NCBI RefSeq assembly: GCF_018860345.1
Contig: NZ_JAHKPJ010000016.1
Span: forward strand, 62,001 to 126,000
DNA: 64,000 nucleotides
Reading direction: 5' to 3'
DNA from: Psychrosphaera sp. F3M07
GTDB taxonomy: Bacteria > Pseudomonadota > Gammaproteobacteria > Enterobacterales > Alteromonadaceae
The notes below the pieces were generated by a model, which saw only the letters and a list, made by a program, of their open reading frames with translations, was not told the origin of the DNA and searched no databases. How positions within the stretch are numbered: position 1 is the stretch's first letter; every line of letters starts with the position of its first letter. The position numbers and the translations under genes were made by a program. Shown here in pieces: positions 28,517 to 37,700 of the stretch.

Positions 28517-28533
28517 CTCTGGTCTGACCTGAT
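28517..28533. promoter_or_regulatory. FadR-type operator upstream of fadIJ
   Basis: CTCTGGTCTGACCTGAT matches the 17-bp FadR operator pattern (roughly AnCTGGTCnGACCAGnT), with the core CTGGTC-n-GACC intact. It overlaps a perfect inverted repeat TCAGACC-n4-GGTCTGA at 28510-28527. It is 76 bp before the fadI start, where repression in the absence of fatty acids would be expected. GATAAT, a possible -10, lies just downstream on the minus strand. Confidence 0.75.
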
Positions 28534-28776
28534 AGTAACCCAGTGATAATAACCATATCTATATAGAATTAAAACCAATATTTTTAGTTGTCTCTTTACT
28601 TACATTTAAAATCGCAACTAATGCGTAAAATTAACTGCAGATTAGCCAAACGTTAAAAGTGCGCAAACATCTTGTTACAACTGTCTCCTAACGCAATAAT
28701 TAAGGAGTATGAAACAATTGTTTAAAATATCATCGTTTGATTTTTAGTCACTTGTTTTCTGCTTGGGGAACCTTAT

Positions 28777-28799
28777 ATATCTATGATTATCATAGATAT
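28777..28799. promoter_or_regulatory. Palindrome upstream of moxR
   Basis: ATATCTATGA (28777-28786) and TCATAGATAT (28790-28799) are exact complements around TTA, ending 69 bp before the moxR ATG. AGTCACTT copies at 28746-28753 and 28824-28831 flank it, with an inverted AGTGAC at 28806. It is a candidate operator for the moxR operon; the rest of the 427-bp fadI-moxR gap shows only the FadR-type site. Confidence 0.45.
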
Positions 28800-28868
28800 C
28801 GATTTAGTGACGTTTAACCTTTAAGTCACTTATATATAGCTCAGATTCATAGCTCAGGAATGTAAAAC

Positions 28869-29825
28869 ATGTCAGTAACCCGTTTTAACCAATTAAAACA
28901 ATATTTAGATTCACAGGTGATCGGTCAACCGGACTTCACCAAAGGTATTTTAGTTGCACTGTTAGCTGATGGACATTTATTAGTTGAAGGCCCTCCAGGA
29001 CTAGCAAAAACCCGAGCAATCAATGCATTAGCTAATGGTTTAGAAGGTGACTTCCACCGCGTTCAATTTACCCCTGATTTACTGCCAGCCGATTTAACCG
29101 GTACCGACATTTACCGTCCGGAAACGGGTGAGTTTAAATTTGAAAGTGGACCATTATTTCACAATCTAGTTTTGGCCGATGAAATCAACCGTGCACCGGC
29201 TAAAGTGCAATCCGCTTTATTAGAAGCTATGGCAGAAAGACAAGTAACGGTTGGTAAAACAACCTATCCTTTACCTGAATTATTTCTTGTTATGGCAACC
29301 CAGAACCCGCTTGAACAAGAAGGGACTTACCCGTTACCAGAAGCGCAACTTGACCGCTTTTTAATGCATTTAAATGTTGATTATCCTGGCGCTGAAACGG
29401 AAATAGAAATTTTAAGATTAACTCGTGGTGAAGCATTACAGCAACCGGTAGAAAAGCCGGAACCATTAACTCAGGCTGATATATTCGCAGCCCGAAAAGA
29501 TATTCTTTCAATTCATTTGTCGACTGAGTTAGAACAATATTTAGTGCAATTGATCATCGCAACCCGTCAACCAGAACAGTTTGATCCTGAGCTTAAAAAA
29601 CATATTGCATTTGGTGCTTCCCCGCGTGCCACAATCTCATTAGATAAATGCGCAAGAGCAACGGCTTGGTTAGATGGTCGCGATTTTGTAACCCCTGATG
29701 ATATTCAAACTGTATTTTTTAACTGCTTACGCCATCGTATTTTATTAAGTTACGAAGCGGAAGCCGCAGGCGTTACAGCAGATCAAATACTTAGTCGTAT
29801 TCTTGAATTGGTTGCCGTTCCATAA
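28869..29825 (+). CDS. MoxR-family AAA+ ATPase
   Basis: 318 residues. Walker A is GPPGLAKTR near residue 41 and Walker B is LVLADEINRAP near residue 104. ATQNPLEQEGTYPLPEAQLDRF is the MoxR sensor region. MoxR ATPases act as chaperones, often for VWA-domain proteins such as those encoded just downstream. It is the first gene of a six-gene operon. Confidence 0.93.
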   Translation: MSVTRFNQLKQYLDSQVIGQPDFTKGILVALLADGHLLVEGPPGLAKTRAINALANGLEGDFHRVQFTPDLLPADLTGTDIYRPETGEFKFESGPLFHNLVLADEINRAPAKVQSALLEAMAERQVTVGKTTYPLPELFLVMATQNPLEQEGTYPLPEAQLDRFLMHLNVDYPGAETEIEILRLTRGEALQQPVEKPEPLTQADIFAARKDILSIHLSTELEQYLVQLIIATRQPEQFDPELKKHIAFGASPRATISLDKCARATAWLDGRDFVTPDDIQTVFFNCLRHRILLSYEAEAAGVTADQILSRILELVAVP

Positions 29826-29856
29826 TACAGAGCATTACAGGATATTAAGTAACATT

Positions 29857-30828
29857 ATGACTGACTCTGCTGCAATACAATTGCAAACTGGTTTAGAGTG
29901 GCTTCATCGCCATAATTTATCAGGTGTTGATATTAGCTTTGACGAATTATTGATGTATCGAAACTTTACTCATTTGTTATCAAACAAACCCAACAGTAAA
30001 GTTAAACATCAGATGTCTGGCCAATACTTAGCCAAAACTAAAGGTCGAGGCATGGAGTTTGACGAAGCACGTCATTATCAACCCGGCGACGATGTACGTA
30101 CAATTGATTGGCGCGTTACCGCACGTACGGGTAAGACCCATACTAAAATTTTTCGTGAAGAAAAAGACCGCCCTGTTTTTGTGTTTTGCGACTTATTACC
30201 CTCGATGCGCTTTGGCAGCCAATTATTGTTTAAATCGGTTCAAGCTTGTCATTTAAGTGCTTTGATAGCATGGACCGCTAAACAGCGTGGTGACAAAATT
30301 GGTGGATTGATATTATCAGAAAACAACCTATTTGAGGCCAAACCAAGAAGTCGTCAACAAGCAGTGTTACATTGGTTAAAAGCTTTAAAAGACAATCATA
30401 ATGACTTGCCTATGCAGCAAGAAGTGACAACAACTGAGCTTGATAAACAAACTCAAGAGAAAAAGTTTATTGAAGCCTGTGCACATTTACGACGTGTCGC
30501 GCATCCCGGTAGTTTAGTCTATTTAATTAGTGATCTTCAGCATTTAACTAATGATGCATTGCAACACTTATATCAATTGCAAAAACATTGTGAAGTCGTG
30601 GCTTGTTGGGTCAACGATCCTATCGAGCAAACTTTACCATCGGCTATGTCTGGCTTAATGCCTGTGACAGATGGTAACGAAACTAAAATAGTGAATAACA
30701 CTGCGCAATTAGCTGAATATAAATTAAAAGCTAAACAACATTTTGCGTCTAAAAAAAATGCCCTGTTAGATTACAACATTAAATGGTTATCTATCTCTGC
30801 TGGAATGCCATTAAGTGAGCAACTTTAA
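29857..30828 (+). CDS. DUF58 domain-containing protein
   Basis: About 323 residues from the ATG at 29857. The DUF58 signature is YQPGDDVRTIDWRVTARTGK with a VWA-like fold behind it (VFVFCDLLPSMRFG). The open frame extends upstream into the moxR end, but the extension is not family-like. DUF58 proteins nearly always pair with MoxR and VWA proteins; their exact role is not settled. Confidence 0.9.
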   Translation: MTDSAAIQLQTGLEWLHRHNLSGVDISFDELLMYRNFTHLLSNKPNSKVKHQMSGQYLAKTKGRGMEFDEARHYQPGDDVRTIDWRVTARTGKTHTKIFREEKDRPVFVFCDLLPSMRFGSQLLFKSVQACHLSALIAWTAKQRGDKIGGLILSENNLFEAKPRSRQQAVLHWLKALKDNHNDLPMQQEVTTTELDKQTQEKKFIEACAHLRRVAHPGSLVYLISDLQHLTNDALQHLYQLQKHCEVVACWVNDPIEQTLPSAMSGLMPVTDGNETKIVNNTAQLAEYKLKAKQHFASKKNALLDYNIKWLSISAGMPLSEQL

Positions 30829-30830
30829 TT

Positions 30831-31334
30831 ATGCAACCTGATTTACTTTCTCAACTTCAAGACATACAAACACCACAACAAGTTGGTCATTGGCCATTAG
30901 CTTGGGGATGGTGGGTTGTGATTATTTTGTCGCTTCTACTACTCGTGTTCATTTGCACTTCGGTATATCGTTTTATTCAACAACGTAAAGCAAAAAAACA
31001 AGCGCTTAAATTATTAAATCAAGTAAGTCCAAAACAAAACCCGCTTGTAGCAGTACAAACCATTAATAGTATTTTGAAACGTGTGGTTTTGGCTTATTGC
31101 GAGCGAGATCTAGTTGCCAATCTCAACGGCGAAAAATGGACTACTTGGCTTAATACACACGGTCATAAAAATGCTCAAATAAACTCTGAATTTGTCCAAC
31201 TAGCGTATCAAGCAAATTGCAGTTCTGAACAAGCCAGTGAGTATTTAAAACAAAGTAAAAACTGGATTAATAAAAGCTTACCTTTGAGTAAACAGGCATT
31301 AAAATCAATATCACAAGGAGAACAAAATGTTTAG
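30831..31334 (+). CDS. DUF4381 domain-containing protein
   Basis: 167 residues. A membrane segment (WGWWVVIILSLLLLVFICTSVY) is at about residues 24-46, after the typical opening LLSQLQDIQTPQQVGHWPLA. The rest is a cytoplasmic helical domain. It starts 2 bp after the DUF58 stop and overlaps the next gene by 8 bp. The family is a regular member of MoxR/Bat operons in gammaproteobacteria, with no known activity. Confidence 0.88.
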   Translation: MQPDLLSQLQDIQTPQQVGHWPLAWGWWVVIILSLLLLVFICTSVYRFIQQRKAKKQALKLLNQVSPKQNPLVAVQTINSILKRVVLAYCERDLVANLNGEKWTTWLNTHGHKNAQINSEFVQLAYQANCSSEQASEYLKQSKNWINKSLPLSKQALKSISQGEQNV

Positions 31335-32349
31335 TTTTGCTTGGCCTTGGTTATTAACCTTGTTAATTGCACCTTTTATTATTCGATTGTTGCCTGCGGT
31401 AAAAAAACAAGAATCTACTGCATTATTTTTACCTACGTTTGATTTTATTGGCACACCTTCTCAGTCTGAAATAAAACGGGGATTTCCTTGGTTTGCTTTA
31501 TTCATCTGGATAGCGCTAGTGTTGGCTGCTGCTAGACCACAATGGTTAGGGGAGCCGGTGACGATTCCACAAGAAGGCCGTGAGCTAATGTTAGCGGTGG
31601 ACTTGTCAGGTTCAATGCAATATGAAGACATGATGATTGGCAATCAAAAAGTTAATCGTTTAGTCATGCTTAAGTACGTACTTAATGACTTTATTGAACG
31701 TCGTGTGGGTGACCGCCTTGGTTTAATTCTATTTGCCGACACAGCCTATGTGCAAACACCATTAACTTATGACAGAAAAACCGTACGCCAAATGTTAGAT
31801 GAAGCAGTATTAGGTTTAGTGGGTGAGAAAACCGCCATAGGCGATGCACTTGGTTTAGCCGCAAAACGTTTTAATGATAAAAAAGACTCAAATCGTATTT
31901 TAATTTTACTAACCGACGGACAAAATACCGCTGGCAATATTCAGCCCCAAGAAGCATTAGAAATAGCAGTAGCCGCTGGCGTTAAGGTCTATACCATAGG
32001 GGTTGGAGCTGACGAAATGTTAGTACGCAGTTTTTTTGGTAATCGTAAAGTAAACCCGTCTGCTGACTTAGACGAAGCATTATTGAGTGATATCGCCAAA
32101 CAAACCGGCGGACAATATTTCAGAGCCAGAGACACCCAAGGTTTACAACAAATATATGAAATATTAGATGAACTTGAACCCATTGAAGATGACCCTATTC
32201 AGCTAAGACCTATGCAATCATTGTTTTTCTATCCGTTAAGTGTTGCATTATTTTTATCCGTTTTAGCTGTATATTTCCCACTTATACAGCGCACATTAAA
32301 ATGGAGTAATTTACGTAATAAATTCACTCCATCAAACCAAAAGAGTTAA
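31327..32349 (+). CDS. VWA-domain membrane protein (BatA-like)
   Basis: 340 residues. An N-terminal membrane segment and PWFALFIWIALVLAAARP (about 55-72) precede a VWA domain with the metal-site motif AVDLSGSMQ and LLTDGQNTAG. A C-terminal membrane segment (FFYPLSVALFLSVLAVYFPL) closes it. This is the BatA pattern. AAGGAGAA precedes the ATG. It probably forms a membrane complex with the next gene products under MoxR control. Confidence 0.9.
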   Translation: MFSFAWPWLLTLLIAPFIIRLLPAVKKQESTALFLPTFDFIGTPSQSEIKRGFPWFALFIWIALVLAAARPQWLGEPVTIPQEGRELMLAVDLSGSMQYEDMMIGNQKVNRLVMLKYVLNDFIERRVGDRLGLILFADTAYVQTPLTYDRKTVRQMLDEAVLGLVGEKTAIGDALGLAAKRFNDKKDSNRILILLTDGQNTAGNIQPQEALEIAVAAGVKVYTIGVGADEMLVRSFFGNRKVNPSADLDEALLSDIAKQTGGQYFRARDTQGLQQIYEILDELEPIEDDPIQLRPMQSLFFYPLSVALFLSVLAVYFPLIQRTLKWSNLRNKFTPSNQKS

Positions 32350-32355
32350 TTGACC

Positions 32356-34359
32356 ATGACCAATTATTTAGCTCAATTTTCACAATTTCATTTTTTACGA
32401 CCTGACTGGTTTTGGGTATTAATTCCCTTGATCATTTTTTGGATATTAAAACTTAAAGTAGTAACAACGACTCAGTGGCATCAAGTGATCCCTCCACATC
32501 TAGCCAATGCCATGTTAGGCAATAATAAAAATAATAAAGTAAAACAAAAAAGAACCTTTGTGCCTTTTATTTGGTTATTAGCCGTTATCGCTTTGGCCGG
32601 GCCAACGTGGGATAAAATAGAAAAACCTGTATTCCAAGTTAAACGTGCCAGTGTCATTGTATTGGACATGTCAATGTCCATGCGCGCCACAGACATCAAA
32701 CCCAATCGTTTATCTAAAGCCAGATTTAAAGCCATCGACTTAGCTAATGCTATCACTGACGGTGAAGTAGCTTTGGTTGCTTATGCCGGTGATGCATTTA
32801 CTATTTCACCATTAACGCCTGACACCCGAAATATAACGGCTTTAATCCCAAGTTTAAAACCTGAGATCATGCCAGTACAAGGCAGTTACCCTCTATTAGG
32901 TCTAACCAAAGCAAGTGAATTATTGCAACAAGCCGGATACCCAACGGGAGACATTTATTGGATCACCGATGGGGTGGATGATGAAGATTTACCAGACTTA
33001 ACCTCTTTTTCAGAGCAAACGCCTTATCGAGTAAATATCATGACAGTGGGTACTGCAGACGGTGCGCCCATAAAAATGTTGGATAACAGTTTATTAAAAG
33101 ATCATTTAGGCAGCATAGTGATCCCTAAATTAAACAACCGCGTGTTGATGAATTTTAGTAACATTAGTAATGGTGTTTTTGTTAATTCCACAGCAACCGA
33201 CGCTGATATCAGAACCTTATTAGCGGCAACGGTTTCACGCCCTAGGGAGCAACAAAATCAAGATGATAGCGAGACAAACGAGGATAACTCCTTAACGGGT
33301 GATGATTGGCAAGAATTTGGGCCATACATCATTTTATTAATTTTACCATTAGTGCTTACCTTTTTCCGTAAAGGTGCCACTATCTTAATGATGTTGATTT
33401 TACCTTTTAGCTTTACGCCAAATAAAGCTATTGCGGCCGACAACGGACAAGCAAAAGTAGATGAGACGGCTGCTATTACTCCCCCCCCTTCTTGGACGGA
33501 TTACGCGTTCAAAACACAAGATCAAGTTGGTGCAGAGTTATTTAATCAACAACAGTTTGATCAAGCATTAGAATCATTTGAAAACACTCAGTGGAAAGGC
33601 GCTTCAGCTTATAAGGCTGGTGACTATCAAACCGCACTTGATTATTTTAAACAAGACAACTCAGCCACAGGCTTTTATAACCAAGGCAATGCATTAGCCA
33701 ATTTAAATAAATTAGATGATGCTATTAAAGCCTATGATGAGTCACTTAAACTTAACCCTAATGATGAAAAAGTCATGGCTAATCGTGCTTTGTTAGAACA
33801 AATTAAGCAGCAACAAGACCAACAAAAACAAGATGGCGATCAACAAAATCAGGACGGACAGCAAGATAAAGATCAGGAAGGCGGTCAAGAACAAGATTCA
33901 CAAGATCAGCAAGATTCAGAGAAAGAATCAGATCAAGAGTCGCAACAAAACTCGGAGCAACAAGAGTCTGATAAAGAAAATGCTAACGCCGAAGATTCTA
34001 ATAGTTCAGATTCTCAGTCAGATCAACAACCTGAACCAACGCCATCTGAAAACCAAGAAACGCCTGAACAACAAAAGTCAGGTCAAGAGCCTTCAGAACA
34101 AGAAACAGAAGAAGAATCACAGAACGCGAGTGATGCTGAAGAAACGAAAGTTGAGCAAACCGAACAAGAAGCTCAAGCGACACAGGCTCAAATGAGCCAA
34201 GAACAAATTGAAGATAAAGAACAACAGCAAAAAATAGAACAACTGTTACGAAAAGTATCAGATGATCCCGCAACGTTATTAAGAAATAAAATGATATTAG
34301 AAAGCAAAAAACGTCAGCAAAATGCTCGTTCGCCAAGAGGAGCAACTAAGTCATGGTAG
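32356..34359 (+). CDS. VWA and TPR protein with Gln/Glu-rich tail (BatB/BatC-like fusion)
   Basis: About 667 residues. Membrane segments flank a VWA domain with VLDMSMSMRATDI and YWITDGVDDED. A further membrane segment pair is near residues 315-360. Then come TPR repeats (about 390-480; YNQGNALANLNKLDDAIKAYDESLKLNP). The last ~180 residues are a low-complexity Gln/Glu/Ser/Asp tail. This joins BatB-like and BatC-like parts in one protein. The start could be the TTG at 32350. The end overlaps the next start. Confidence 0.9.
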   Translation: MTNYLAQFSQFHFLRPDWFWVLIPLIIFWILKLKVVTTTQWHQVIPPHLANAMLGNNKNNKVKQKRTFVPFIWLLAVIALAGPTWDKIEKPVFQVKRASVIVLDMSMSMRATDIKPNRLSKARFKAIDLANAITDGEVALVAYAGDAFTISPLTPDTRNITALIPSLKPEIMPVQGSYPLLGLTKASELLQQAGYPTGDIYWITDGVDDEDLPDLTSFSEQTPYRVNIMTVGTADGAPIKMLDNSLLKDHLGSIVIPKLNNRVLMNFSNISNGVFVNSTATDADIRTLLAATVSRPREQQNQDDSETNEDNSLTGDDWQEFGPYIILLILPLVLTFFRKGATILMMLILPFSFTPNKAIAADNGQAKVDETAAITPPPSWTDYAFKTQDQVGAELFNQQQFDQALESFENTQWKGASAYKAGDYQTALDYFKQDNSATGFYNQGNALANLNKLDDAIKAYDESLKLNPNDEKVMANRALLEQIKQQQDQQKQDGDQQNQDGQQDKDQEGGQEQDSQDQQDSEKESDQESQQNSEQQESDKENANAEDSNSSDSQSDQQPEPTPSENQETPEQQKSGQEPSEQETEEESQNASDAEETKVEQTEQEAQATQAQMSQEQIEDKEQQQKIEQLLRKVSDDPATLLRNKMILESKKRQQNARSPRGATKSW

Positions 34360-36128
34360 CCCTTTTTCAATCAGACCTTAATTATTCAAAAGTATGCACT
34401 CAATTTATGACGGTTATTAACATGTTTACTCGAATTTCAATCATTTGTTTTTTATTAATTTCTGCAACAGTGAATGCAACAACGGACGTCTCCGTCACAG
34501 TAGATAGAAACCCTGTTATGGTTAACGAATCCTTTGTCTTAGAAGTTGTGGCAAATGACTCTCTGGACGGTAATGATCTTGATTTAACCCCGCTTAGACA
34601 ATCTGGTTTAGTGGTGGGTCGAACAGCAACGAGTTCTTCAACGCAGATCATTAATGGCAGTATTTCAAAAACCACTAGCTGGAATGTCGTGTTATTAGCA
34701 AGAAAAGAAGGCAATTATACTATTCCTTCTCTCACTATTGATGGAGTTTCAAGTCAGCCTATTACCGTATCTGTAGTGCAGTCCAATGCCGCAGCAGGTC
34801 AAAACAATCAAACTATTTTCTTAAAAAACATAATTGAACAAACCGACTTATATCTACAGCAAACCGTCAAGCTAGTCACACGTTTATACTTTGCGCCAAA
34901 TGTAGATTTACAAAGCGGTACGTTAAGCGATCCTATTTTGGATCAAGCGTTTATCAAACAGCACGGTAAAGACAAGGACTCCAGCGAAATTATTATGGGG
35001 GTTCGTTATCGTGTGATTGAGCGTATTTACACTGTAACGCCGCAATCAAGTGGCACATTTACCATTAGTTCACCGGCTTTTAATGGTGAAATTAGCACAG
35101 GTCGTCGACGTTCTACGTTTAGTAACTTTGGTGGAACTAAACCAGTGACAAGTATTGGCAGTGATATAGAGATAAATGTTTCATCGATTCCAAAACAATA
35201 TTCTGGCACTTGGTTACCAAGTGACTTAGTGATGTTAAACGAAGAATGGCAGCCAAACCAAGACAGTTATGAAGTGGGTGAACCTATCACTCGAACCTTC
35301 ACGTTAACCGCGTTAAACGTAAACGAAGAGCAGTTGCCAGAAGTTATTGGTAATTATCCAGACTCATTTAAAACGTACCCAGATCAATCTGAGTCGCATT
35401 CGGAAGTTCGTCAAAATGCCATCGTGTCGCAACGGGTAAGTACAGAAGCCATAGTTGCCACAAAAGCTGGTGAGTTTGTTTTACCTGAAGTCTCCGTGAA
35501 TTGGTTTAATACCAAAACAAAACGTGAAGAAGTTGCCACAATTCCAGCTAAAACAATCAACATTGTTCCATCAACAAATGCTCAAGCGGCACCGATGACC
35601 AATTTACAAACACCTATCATAGAATCAACGGCTATAGGTGAACAAACTTGTGATCTGCCATCTAATTCAACTCATTCAGACAACGACAGCAGCAATCTCC
35701 CTACCGGTTCTTATAACACCCTATTAATGTGGGCCGGTTGGGCATTATGGATATTCACCTCATTAAGTTGGTTGCTATCCAGCTTATTACGCAGTAAACA
35801 AAATAAACAATCTCAGTCACCTAATAGCAAAGTGACTTATGATAAATCAGTATTAAAACAAGCGTGTTTGAACAACCAAGCGAACATGGTGCGCGCCGAA
35901 TTATTAAAATGGGCAAAAATCGAATTTACTCAACCAGTATTAACCTTATCGGCGTTAATGCCATTGGTTAATCCTGAATTACAGCAACAAATTTCAATAT
36001 TACAAAACAGCCAATATTCAAAACATAATACCGAGTGGTCTGGTAAAGCCTTTTGGAATGCGTTTAAAATGTTTAACTCTACGAACAAAAAACAGAGCGA
36101 CAGTAATTTACCACCGTTAAATGGATAG
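34353..36128 (+). CDS. BatD-family protein
   Basis: Up to 591 residues. A signal peptide is clear at MFTRISIICFLLISATVNA, which begins 23 residues into the frame, so the start may be the ATG at 34422. The ATG at 34353 has the better upstream site (AGGAG). The exported part is beta-rich, starting DVSVTVDRNPVMVNESFVL, the usual BatD opening. A single membrane segment near residue 450 precedes a cytoplasmic tail. It closes the MoxR-Bat operon, linked in other bacteria to envelope or oxidative stress tolerance. Confidence 0.9.
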   Translation: MVALFQSDLNYSKVCTQFMTVINMFTRISIICFLLISATVNATTDVSVTVDRNPVMVNESFVLEVVANDSLDGNDLDLTPLRQSGLVVGRTATSSSTQIINGSISKTTSWNVVLLARKEGNYTIPSLTIDGVSSQPITVSVVQSNAAAGQNNQTIFLKNIIEQTDLYLQQTVKLVTRLYFAPNVDLQSGTLSDPILDQAFIKQHGKDKDSSEIIMGVRYRVIERIYTVTPQSSGTFTISSPAFNGEISTGRRRSTFSNFGGTKPVTSIGSDIEINVSSIPKQYSGTWLPSDLVMLNEEWQPNQDSYEVGEPITRTFTLTALNVNEEQLPEVIGNYPDSFKTYPDQSESHSEVRQNAIVSQRVSTEAIVATKAGEFVLPEVSVNWFNTKTKREEVATIPAKTINIVPSTNAQAAPMTNLQTPIIESTAIGEQTCDLPSNSTHSDNDSSNLPTGSYNTLLMWAGWALWIFTSLSWLLSSLLRSKQNKQSQSPNSKVTYDKSVLKQACLNNQANMVRAELLKWAKIEFTQPVLTLSALMPLVNPELQQQISILQNSQYSKHNTEWSGKAFWNAFKMFNSTNKKQSDSNLPPLNG

Positions 36129-36137
36129 GATAGTGTT

Positions 36138-36731
36138 ATGACTACACCATGGCTAGTTGAGACCACATTAACCAGTGATTTAGTATCTATGGTGCCATTA
36201 CGCCTAGAACATGCTGAGGCATTAGTACAGGCCGCCTCTGACGGTGAATTATGGAACTTATGGTTTACTTCCGTCCCCTCAGCCGATACGGTGCACGGAT
36301 ATATTGAAAAAGCATTACAGCAGCAACAAGATGGCACTGCTTTACCCTTTGTCATCATTGAGAATGCAACACAAACCGTTGTTGGTTGCACACGTATTTG
36401 TAATGCCGTTGAACAACATAAACGAATTGAGATCGGTTACACTTGGTACGCCAAACGTGTCCAGCGAACCGCTGTGAATCGTCAATGTAAACTATTGTTA
36501 TTACAACTGGCTTTTGAGCAATTAAATTGCATTGCGGTTGAATTTAGGACCCATTGGCATAATGTAAAATCAAGAGCCGCGATTGCAGGACTTGGTGCCA
36601 AACAAGATGCCGTATTACGTAATCACCAGATAGGGTTAGACGGCACAATAAGGGATACTGTGGTGTTTTCCATAATTGAATCTGAGTGGCCTGTTGTAAA
36701 ACAATCCTTGTCCTTTAAAATAAAGCGTTAG
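36138..36731 (+). CDS. GNAT family N-acetyltransferase (RimJ/RimL-like)
   Basis: 197 residues. The RimJ/RimL-type opening VPLRLEHAEALVQAA is followed by FVIIENATQTVVGCTRICN, IEIGYTWYAKRVQRT and a C-terminal EFRTHWHNVKSRAAIAGLGAKQ, the usual acetyl-CoA binding and donor region. The substrate is unknown. It begins 9 bp after batD and may be read from the same transcript. Confidence 0.88.
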   Translation: MTTPWLVETTLTSDLVSMVPLRLEHAEALVQAASDGELWNLWFTSVPSADTVHGYIEKALQQQQDGTALPFVIIENATQTVVGCTRICNAVEQHKRIEIGYTWYAKRVQRTAVNRQCKLLLLQLAFEQLNCIAVEFRTHWHNVKSRAAIAGLGAKQDAVLRNHQIGLDGTIRDTVVFSIIESEWPVVKQSLSFKIKR

Positions 36732-36892
36732 TTATTCTCAATGAACTAGTTACGCTAGCGCATAACTTTCCTGATACTCATATTATTTAGAAGTTTTGTG
36801 ACAGTGAATAGCGAAGTTAACTCTTCACTTTATTATCCATTACTCTAATATGTATAATCAAGATGAAGTAAGACCATACATTTTGTATTATT

Positions 36893-37600
36893 ATGAAAAA
36901 TCTATTATCCATTCGCTCTTATAGTACCAAGCCAACACGTCACTCACATCAATTTAATCAACTGGTTTTACCTTTGCGCGGCGTCATCAATATATCTGTT
37001 GGTAATTTCAATGGTAAAGTAGCACCTAGTGAATGTGTTGTCGTTAAAACCAACGAAGAACACTTGTTTACAGCTAATACTGAAGCTAGATTTGTCGTCG
37101 TTGATATAGAAACCCTTCCCTCAAATATTTTATCTTCAAACTGTGTTGTTTTTGCAATCAACACATCCCTCAGCCGTTACTTAACGTTTATAGAAAATCA
37201 ACTGGAAAACAAGGTTAATGCTCAATTAGAACGAGCAATGTTCGAAATGTTTAATTTACTGCTGGCGGAAGAACCGTTATTACCAAAAGTAGATAATCGT
37301 ATTGGAACAGCAATCTCCTTCATAGAGCAAAATATTGCTGGGAAACTTAATATTAAATGTTTAGCTGAATCTGCATTCTTAAGCGAGACACAATTTAAGA
37401 AATTATTTAAACAGCAAACAGGGTTGACTGTAATGAAATTCATAACAAAGGCACGAATGGAGAAAGCTCAAGCATTACTAACTCACACAGACTATCCTTT
37501 ACCTATTATTGGTGAAAAAGTAGGATTCAAACAACCTTCTGCTTTTAGCCGTAGGTTTTCACAATACTTTGGTATATCACCTAATAAATTCAAAAAATAA
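36893..37600 (+). CDS. AraC-family transcriptional regulator
   Basis: 235 residues. The N-terminal part is a cupin-like sensor (HSHQFNQLVLPLRG). The C-terminal ~100 residues hold two helix-turn-helix motifs, with LAESAFLSETQFKKLFKQQTGLT and VGFKQPSAFSRRFSQYFGISPNKFKK. TATAAT lies at 36853. The EamA transporter gene follows by 100 bp on the same strand. AraC regulators next to such exporters often control them, which is an inference here. Confidence 0.9.
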   Translation: MKNLLSIRSYSTKPTRHSHQFNQLVLPLRGVINISVGNFNGKVAPSECVVVKTNEEHLFTANTEARFVVVDIETLPSNILSSNCVVFAINTSLSRYLTFIENQLENKVNAQLERAMFEMFNLLLAEEPLLPKVDNRIGTAISFIEQNIAGKLNIKCLAESAFLSETQFKKLFKQQTGLTVMKFITKARMEKAQALLTHTDYPLPIIGEKVGFKQPSAFSRRFSQYFGISPNKFKK

Positions 37601-37700
37601 ACTGAGTCTGAATTGTTAACAATAGCGTCTTAATTGTTAAAATCGCCTGTCACAATTAACATATTATTCCTGTATTGAAGTTAATATTCTAGGTTTCATT

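Noticed and set aside
33833-34345. Long frames on both strands over the Gln/Glu-rich tail
   Set aside because: They are out-of-frame shadows of a low-complexity CAA/GAA-rich coding region and have repetitive Lys/Asn or Leu/Phe composition.
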